Shown here: positions 55,900-60,835 of the stretch, piece after piece
How positions within the stretch are numbered: position 1 is the first letter of the stretch
Layout: each line of letters begins with the position of its first letter
Origin: Komagataeibacter melaceti
GTDB lineage: Bacteria; Pseudomonadota; Alphaproteobacteria; Acetobacterales; Acetobacteraceae
Direction: 5' to 3'
DNA: 60,835 nt
Assembly: GCF_003403295.1 (NCBI RefSeq)
Contig: NZ_QUWV01000013.1
Coordinates: 1-60,835, forward strand
Position numbers and translations under genes: made by a program
The notes under the pieces: generated by a model
Database searches by the model: none
What the model was told of the DNA's origin: nothing
Seen by the model: only the letters and a program-made list of their open reading frames with translations

Positions 55900-56535
55900 T
55901 CAGACCCCATCTGGTGAACGAAGGTCACGCACACCCTGGCGTTGCGCCCGTTTCGCATCGCGCAGGCTGGGGGGCGTGACGGGTTCCACACCCTGTTCAC
56001 CCACCATCCAGCTCAGCGGGCGGCGCTGTGTGCCGATGGCGTTCTGGAGCAGCATGAGCCCTTCCAGCAGGGCTTCGGGCCGGGGCGGGCAGCCGGGCAC
56101 ATACACATCAACCGGCAGGAAGCTGTCCACGCCCTGCACCACGCTGTAAATGTCGTACATGCCCCCGGAATTGGCGCACGACCCCATGGAGATCACCCAT
56201 CTGGGTTCCAGCATCTGGTCGTACAGATGCTGGATGACCGGGGCCATCTTGACGAACACGGTGCCCGAGATGACGATCAGGTCGGCCTCACGCGGGGTGG
56301 CGCGCAGGACTTCGGAACCGAAGCGCGCGATGTCAAACCGGCTGGTAAAGGCGGTCGCCATTTCCACATAACAGCACGACAGGCCGAAATTTAGCGGCCA
56401 GACGGAGTTGCTGCGCCCCCATGCCACGAAATCCTGCAGGCGCCCCATGACAAGGTTGCGCCGTATGGTCTCGGTAAAGCTGGGGCGCTCCTGCCCTGTC
56501 TGAGCGGCGGTGGGGGATGAGAGGGACCATCTCAT
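55900..56535 (-). CDS. nuoB: NADH-quinone oxidoreductase subunit B
   Basis: 211 aa. Carries terminal cluster N2. The tandem Cys pair is in [10 protein letters not shown]; the other ligands are in [11 protein letters not shown] and [15 protein letters not shown] overlaps the nuoA stop. A charged C-terminal tail (about 185-211) extends past the conserved core. Confidence 0.96.
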   Translation of the reverse strand: MRWSLSSPTAAQTGQERPSFTETIRRNLVMGRLQDFVAWGRSNSVWPLNFGLSCCYVEMATAFTSRFDIARFGSEVLRATPREADLIVISGTVFVKMAPVIQHLYDQMLEPRWVISMGSCANSGGMYDIYSVVQGVDSFLPVDVYVPGCPPRPEALLEGLMLLQNAIGTQRRPLSWMVGEQGVEPVTPPSLRDAKRAQRQGVRDLRSPDGV

Positions 56536-56957
56536 GGCGCAGGAACCTTTCCATCACCATCGGGGGTGCGAAACCGTGGGCGTGGCCCCCAGTCCAGCGC
56601 GCCCGCCCGCCACAGATAGGCGAGCGGAATGGCAAGGAAGGCAATAAAGGCCATGGCCGCGCCGTAACCGATCCATCCCACCTCGGTAACAACGGTGCCC
56701 CATGTAAATAGAAATGCGGTTTCAACATCAAATATGACGAAGAACATGGCGACCAGATAATACTGGGCGGGCAGGCGCAGATATGCCGAGCCGGTGGGAA
56801 TGATACCGGATTCAAAAGGCGTGGAGAGTGACGGCCCGCCAGCAGACTCCCTCCGCCGGGTTCCGGTCAGTGCGGATAGCCCGAGCATGCAGGCAAGAAG
56901 CACGCCTATGGCTGCGGCATAGATGAACACGGACCAGATATCGGAAGCGTTTTCCAT
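56532..56957 (-). CDS. nuoA: NADH-quinone oxidoreductase subunit A
   Basis: 141 aa, three transmembrane helices. [12 protein letters not shown] and [14 protein letters not shown] contain the conserved acidic residues. ATG 56957 has GGAAGG about 8 nt upstream and is preferred over an upstream in-frame start 7 codons earlier. It is the first gene of the complex I operon, whose promoter should lie in the gap to its right. Confidence 0.93.
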   Translation of the reverse strand: MENASDIWSVFIYAAAIGVLLACMLGLSALTGTRRRESAGGPSLSTPFESGIIPTGSAYLRLPAQYYLVAMFFVIFDVETAFLFTWGTVVTEVGWIGYGAAMAFIAFLAIPLAYLWRAGALDWGPRPRFRTPDGDGKVPAP

Positions 56958-57448
56958 GACGGAGCCTTCCATTTTCATTTATTATGAACGTGAATACACG
57001 GCGTAATACTGGTGCGTGTTTATGTATGGGCAGCGGCAGTCGCGTCGTGCATTGCAGCTTCGTGCCGGACGCCATCAGGGCATAGATGCCTGAAAAAACA
57101 CTGTTGATCGCTATACGCCCCGCCGGAAAGGAAGTTCCGGCAGGAAGGCGCAGGGGCTTCTTTTTTGATCCAGCGCCAGTGGAGCAGGCGGGAGAGGATT
57201 ATGGATATTGGGGCAGAGCAGGGGATGCAGTAATCCGTGCGGCAGATAAGGTATCCACAGCTATGCTGGTATGTTCTGGGAGAATGGCAGCAGGAAGAAA
57301 ATAGTCGAGACCAGTAACCGATGGTCCGGACATGGCGCAGTCAGAAACATGCATTAAACATACAACATATATGTTATTTATGTTAATGGTTTACGGATTT
57401 ATAGAGATATCGTAAATAAGCGCCCGGCTTATTTTGATGGTATTTAAA
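56958..57448. other. Intergenic region holding the nuo promoter
   Basis: About 490 bp between divergent nuoA and a small secreted-protein gene. I see no gene in it: a 72-residue open frame at 57086-57304 has no ribosome site or recognisable features. An 11-nt TCGTGCATTGC at 57045-57055 equals one arm of the palindrome near oprB but lacks the second arm. Confidence 0.4.
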
Positions 57449-57793
57449 ATGAAATATCTGTTCGTCATTCTCGGTGTTTTTCTTGCCTGTGGTACGGCGC
57501 ATGCTGCCCCGCAGGTTTTTGATGGGCATTTTGACGGGGGGGACGGCCATCTGACCCTGAACGAACGTACGGCCTCGCTTGCCATGGATAAATCGTCCTG
57601 CGCGGAAGAAATAACCGATGTCCGCTATGTGAAACGGGGAAATATTGTCGTACTCCTGAAGCCATCGGACGATACGGATGCCAGTTGCCACATGATACTG
57701 ACCGTCAGGGGCAATACCATTATCAGCAGTTATGAAACAAAATGCATGTCCCAGCAGAGCAATAGCTGCGACTTCAACATTACATTCCACTGA
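57449..57793 (+). CDS. Small secreted protein with four cysteines, unknown function
   Basis: 114 aa. A clear signal peptide (MKYLFVILGVFLACGTAHA) is followed by a mature domain of about 95 residues with four Cys (SSCAEE, ASCHMI, TKCMSQ, NSCDFN), enough for two disulfides in the periplasm. The beta-rich pattern (YVKRGNIVVLLKPSDDTD) suggests a small sandwich. I recognise no family. An ATG 12 nt upstream (57437) is also possible. It is monocistronic and not linked in function to its neighbours by anything I can see. Confidence 0.65.
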   Translation: MKYLFVILGVFLACGTAHAAPQVFDGHFDGGDGHLTLNERTASLAMDKSSCAEEITDVRYVKRGNIVVLLKPSDDTDASCHMILTVRGNTIISSYETKCMSQQSNSCDFNITFH

Positions 57794-57993
57794 CAGGCAT
57801 GGCACCGGGCCAGGCGGATACGCGCAGGGTTGGTGCCTGAATACCATCTGACCATAACGTCAGGATTCGCGGGCTGATCCGACCGGTCAGCCTGCGTGAT
57901 GCTGTCATGCAATTACAGCATGCAGGTCCGGATATATTTACCATTGCCTGATAATAGTAAAAATATGGTGTTTTATAAAAATCGCTCCTGATC

Positions 57994-58707
57994 TTACGGG
58001 AACATGGGCGGGGGAATTTCCGTGCTGCTGAAGGGTTCGACAAAAGTCATATTGTCGATAACAGAGACAACCCCCGGCACATTTTCCGCCACGACACGTG
58101 CCGCCGCGCGCAGACGGTCATCCGTAAGCGTACCATTCAGTTCCACAACGCCGTTCCGAACATCAACATTGATAAAGTTGCCGCCCGCCCATTTGTGCTG
58201 ATTGCGGTATTCTTCCAGAATTGCTTTTTTAATGATGTCATCAGATACGGTTCCGGCTTCCTCCCTTATGGCAGGCAGCAGGGCGCGCAGTATGTCTGCG
58301 CGCGAGATTATACCCAGCAGTTGTTCATTCCTGACCACAGGCAGGCGTTTCACATGGTGGCGGATCATCAGGTCAACGGCATCCTGCAATGATGCATCGG
58401 GTGGGATCGAGACGGGCTCATGCGACATGATCTCCCCAACCTTTCGCCCATGTGTATGGACGTAATCGCTGGCGAGCTTCCCTGATGAGCGGAGAAGGCT
58501 TTGCAGCCAGGATGTCTTCTCTTCAGTTCCCAGCTCATTGCGGCGCAGCAGGTCACCTTCCGTAAGAAGCCCGACCAGTTGCCCGTTGGACGTGATTACC
58601 GGCAGGCCACTGATTTTATGCGAGAGCATAAGATGCAGGGCGGTCGTGATGGTGTCGGCTGGCGCCACGGTGATGGCTGGCGCTGTCATGATGTGTTTGA
58701 CCTGCAT
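57994..58707 (-). CDS. CBS-pair protein with BON domain
   Basis: 237 aa. Two CBS motifs (about 7-60 and 92-148; ISGLPVITSNGQLVGLLTEG, KRLPVVRNEQLLGIISRAD) are followed by a BON domain (about 165-225; VDVRNGVVELNGTLTDD). The CBS pair probably senses an adenine nucleotide, and the BON domain is linked to membrane or phospholipid contact. ATG 58707 has AAAGG 8 nt upstream. It is the last of three minus-strand stress-type genes. Confidence 0.9.
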   Translation of the reverse strand: MQVKHIMTAPAITVAPADTITTALHLMLSHKISGLPVITSNGQLVGLLTEGDLLRRNELGTEEKTSWLQSLLRSSGKLASDYVHTHGRKVGEIMSHEPVSIPPDASLQDAVDLMIRHHVKRLPVVRNEQLLGIISRADILRALLPAIREEAGTVSDDIIKKAILEEYRNQHKWAGGNFINVDVRNGVVELNGTLTDDRLRAAARVVAENVPGVVSVIDNMTFVEPFSSTEIPPPMFP

Positions 58708-58929
58708 GGCGACGTACCTTTTTTCTTTTCGAGAAAGTTTTCATAAGTACGCGACGAACAAACGGATAATGAACGTAACCACCTACCAGGTATCGTCCAT
58801 ACAGATGCCCCTATAAGGGACATGTCCGACAGGTGATTTACTGTCATGGCTAAAAAAGGGTTCTGGCGAATGAGCTCTGTATTCCCGGTACTTTCTGAAA
58901 AGCCAGTTTGCGGAACATCCTGTAATCAT

Positions 58930-59020
58930 AAGGAAGTTTCTGGTGAAGCTTTTTACAAAAAGCTTCAGGAAATGCCACCTTTCTGAAAAAAAGGCGGCAC
59001 CCAAAAACTTTTATTGTTTT
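58930..59020 (+). repeat. Dispersed hairpin repeat, composite copy C
   Basis: This copy joins both hairpin types seen singly at 19088 and 13420. The first is GAAGCTTTTT (58945-58954) with AAAAAGCTTC (58957-58966). The second is TGCCACCTTT (58973-58982) with AAAGGCGGCA (58990-58999), one mismatch. CACCCAAAAACTTTT follows, the reverse of the copy A lead. It lies downstream of hsp20 and could end its transcript. Confidence 0.8.
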
Positions 59021-59064
59021 TTATCAATCAGTAATTTTTAAACAGCCTCTAAGTCAGCTTCCTG

Positions 59065-59592
59065 TCAGGCTGGCCTGACGGGAATGATCTTTTCGTCCTT
59101 CTGGGCCTCCGGCGTTTTGGGCAGGGTAACCGTCAGCACGCCATTACTGAATGAGGCGTCAATGCCCGCCATATCCACCCCGTCAGGGATCGGGATTGAC
59201 CGCATGAACGAGCCGAAGCGACGTTCCGAGTAGTGGTAGTTCTTCTGTTCATCGCTGTTTTCTTCACATTTTTCACCGCGAATACTCAGAACATTGCCTG
59301 AAACCCTGATTTCGATGTTCTTCTCATCCATTCCGGGCAGTTCCGCCACGATGTCATAGGACCTGTCCTTTTCCACCACATCAATCGCGGGAACGATATT
59401 AAGGACCTGCTCACGTGACCACAGGCGTTCAAGCCCCGGTATGGGCCGCCGCCATAAGGTTGAGGGGAAATCCTCAAACACCCGATCCAGTTCCCGCTTC
59501 AGGGTGTCAAGCACCGGCCATGAAGGTGACTGGGGGGCAACCGTGCCTGTTTGCGTCCCTGTTTTCGGCAGTGATTTGTTGACGTCCGTCAT
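59065..59592 (-). CDS. Small heat shock protein, Hsp20 family
   Basis: 175 aa. ATP-independent chaperone that holds unfolding proteins. The alpha-crystallin domain covers about 65-165 (YDIVAELPGMDEKNIEIRVS, GSFMRSIPIPDGVD and ASFSNGVLTVTLPKT). The C-terminal IPV anchor motif is present in KIIPVRPA. The N-terminal arm is Pro/Trp-rich. AGGAG lies 8 nt before ATG 59592. Neighbours are a CBS-BON gene and a phosphoribosyltransferase gene in the same direction. Confidence 0.93.
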   Translation of the reverse strand: MTDVNKSLPKTGTQTGTVAPQSPSWPVLDTLKRELDRVFEDFPSTLWRRPIPGLERLWSREQVLNIVPAIDVVEKDRSYDIVAELPGMDEKNIEIRVSGNVLSIRGEKCEENSDEQKNYHYSERRFGSFMRSIPIPDGVDMAGIDASFSNGVLTVTLPKTPEAQKDEKIIPVRPA

Positions 59593-59728
59593 GGTTGTTT
59601 CTCCTGTTCATTGCGGCTTGTGCCGTCAGGAAACTCCGGATCGGGATAACATTACGCCAGACCTTATATGAACTAGTTGCAGGCCCACGGAACGCAAGAT
59701 TGTAGCGCAAGAATTTACGCTCAAAACA

Positions 59729-60439
59729 TCAGGGGCTATCTGAACGTCGTTCTGGTTGTCGTGCCTTACGCTCCTGCGCCATCTGATCCGCCTGCGCGAT
59801 AAGTCTGGCGACATCGGTATCCTTCACCTGCTCAAAATTCCGATAATAGGCGCCAACGGCACGGAAGCGGCGCGGTTGCAGCAGGCACACCACGTGGTCA
59901 CATTCAGTGCGGAGCATGGTCATGGTGTCGGGTGGCGCGACAGGCACAGCCATGACAAGTTGCGCGGGGGATCTCTGGCGTATGGCGCGCAGGGCCGCGT
60001 GCATCGTGCCGCCGGTCGCAATTCCATCATCAACCACAATCACGACCCGTCCGGCTACGAATGCGGGCAGACGGTTTTTGACATACAGGCGACGCTGCCG
60101 CTCAATTTCAGCAAGCTGTCGCCTTGCAATGTCCCTGATGGTCTGCGGGTCAATTCCGGCTTTCCGTACATAAGTCTCATTGACGATGACTTCTGCACCA
60201 GTCCCGTCCACAACCGCACCAAAGCCATATTCCTCATCACCGGGCAGGCCAAGCTTACGTACGAATAGCAGGTCCATGTCGGTATCAAGGGCTTTTGCAA
60301 CCTCAAACGCGACCGGAACACCCCCGCGTGGCAACGCCAGAACGAGGGGGCGGGATGCGGCAAAGGACATAAGGGATGCTGCCAGAGCAAGCCCCGCTTC
60401 CTGCCTGTCCCTGAAGGATGGAGCGTAATCTGTTGGCAT
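59729..60439 (-). CDS. Phosphoribosyltransferase-domain protein
   Basis: 236 aa. The PRPP-binding loop VVIVVDDGIATGGTMHAALR is at about 120-140, and LALPRGGVPVAFEVAKAL and LFVRKLGLPGDEEYGFGAV lie upstream. This form is common as a stand-alone protein or fused to a hydrolase, and its substrate is not known. ATG 60439 has GGAGGGG just upstream; a second ATG 12 nt earlier is possible. The C-terminal tail is basic and Gln/Arg-rich. Part of the stress-type group. Confidence 0.87.
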   Translation of the reverse strand: MPTDYAPSFRDRQEAGLALAASLMSFAASRPLVLALPRGGVPVAFEVAKALDTDMDLLFVRKLGLPGDEEYGFGAVVDGTGAEVIVNETYVRKAGIDPQTIRDIARRQLAEIERQRRLYVKNRLPAFVAGRVVIVVDDGIATGGTMHAALRAIRQRSPAQLVMAVPVAPPDTMTMLRTECDHVVCLLQPRRFRAVGAYYRNFEQVKDTDVARLIAQADQMAQERKARQPERRSDSP

Positions 60440-60554
60440 TTTCCCCTCCATGTAAAACAGCCGGGCATGCGGGAATACATGGAGGGGTGATATGAACATT
60501 CAATCTGGCGGGAACCATGCCAGTCCGGGTGAGGCGGTTGCCCTGGGGCGGCCG

Positions 60555-60835
60555 CTAACCCCTCATGCGCGATTCAAGCCGGAGCCGGGATGAAGGACCA
60601 CCTGCCCTCTGGGCTGTTCCCAAGGGGTAGGGAAGTGCGTGTCCCGCAATCATGCCCGGCATGCCTGCCGCATCACCTTCAAGCGTGAAGGAATCCAGCA
60701 GGGTATTAAGCTGCTCGGCCTCATCGGCAAGGCTGCGGCCTGCGGCCGAAGTCTGTTCGACCATGGCCGCGTTCTGCTGGGTGTTGTGGTCAATGGCGCT
60801 GACGGCCGAGTTCACATCCTGCAGGGCCGCGGCCT
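60555..60835 (-). CDS. Methyl-accepting chemotaxis protein, C-terminal fragment (cut by window end)
   Basis: About 93 residues are visible; the gene continues beyond the right edge. The sequence DHNTQQNAAMVEQTSAAGR belongs to the end of the receptor signalling domain, and AGRSLADEAEQLNTLLDSF is its usual last helix. A Gly/Pro-rich tail of about 40 residues follows, without the C-terminal pentapeptide that tethers CheR. Function of the sensor domain is outside the window. Confidence 0.88.
   Translation of the reverse strand, partial: AAALQDVNSAVSAIDHNTQQNAAMVEQTSAAGRSLADEAEQLNTLLDSFTLEGDAAGMPGMIAGHALPYPLGTAQRAGGPSSRLRLESRMRG

Noticed and set aside
57045-57055. Copy of one arm of the oprB palindrome near nuoA
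   Set aside because: An 11-nt half-site without the second arm is compatible with chance.
57086-57304. 72-codon open frame upstream of nuoA
   Set aside because: No ribosome site or protein-like features; it lies in the probable nuo promoter region.
1-60835. CRISPR array, tRNA, rRNA, prophage or known defence system
   Set aside because: No regular repeat-spacer pattern, cloverleaf, phage structural gene or defence nuclease was recognised on reading both strands.

Overview
The window looks like chromosomal DNA of an acetic acid bacterium (Acetobacteraceae, most likely Komagataeibacter or a close relative). This is an inference from gene content: a type II NADH dehydrogenase next to a strongly expressed-looking cytosolic aldehyde dehydrogenase, OprB and TonB-dependent outer-membrane proteins, a GC-rich genome with AT-rich gaps, and an E. 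coli-style fused nuo operon. No rRNA, tRNA, CRISPR array or intact insertion sequence was found.

Left third (1-21 kb): a xanthine-dehydrogenase-like two-gene operon divergent from a TetR gene; a GPH-type sugar symporter; an acetyltransferase/DUF1349 pair divergent from a second TetR gene; an AT-rich gap of about 1 kb; aldehyde dehydrogenase and ndh; a class A acid phosphatase; a TonB-dependent receptor followed by a Tat-exported phospholipase C; and an OprB porin. Several genes have clear inverted repeats in their promoters.

Middle (21-41.6 kb): a large catabolic island. GMC oxidoreductase plus aldehyde dehydrogenase face an operon of acyl-CoA dehydrogenase, SDR, DUF993 TIM-barrel protein, sugar-isomerase-like TIM barrel and both ETF subunits. 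These are followed by an aldo/keto reductase, a ribose-type ABC importer, a zinc alcohol dehydrogenase, a TetR regulator, a CoA-transferase and an 8-oxoguanine-deaminase-like amidohydrolase. A 12-bp element, AACCAGATAGTT with small variations, lies in front of the acyl-CoA dehydrogenase operon, the ABC operon and the CoA-transferase gene, with a weaker copy on the GMC/aldehyde dehydrogenase side. This suggests one TetR-controlled regulon. The gene set implies import of a sugar-like compound, oxidation to an acid, CoA activation, flavin-dependent alpha,beta-dehydrogenation through ETF and carbon-carbon cleavage by a TIM-barrel lyase. I know of no described pathway with this exact combination, and the substrate is unknown.

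Right third (41.8-60.8 kb): a CBS-domain gene follows the 13-gene complex I operon nuoA-B-CD-E-F-G-H-I-J-K-L-M-N, all on the minus strand with many ATGA overlaps. NuoK carries Asp where the near-invariant membrane Glu (E. coli Glu36) is expected. After that come a small secreted cysteine-containing protein, a stress-type group (CBS-BON protein, Hsp20, phosphoribosyltransferase) and the 3' end of a chemotaxis receptor. Three copies of a hairpin-forming repeat are dispersed at 13.4, 19.1 and 58.9 kb.
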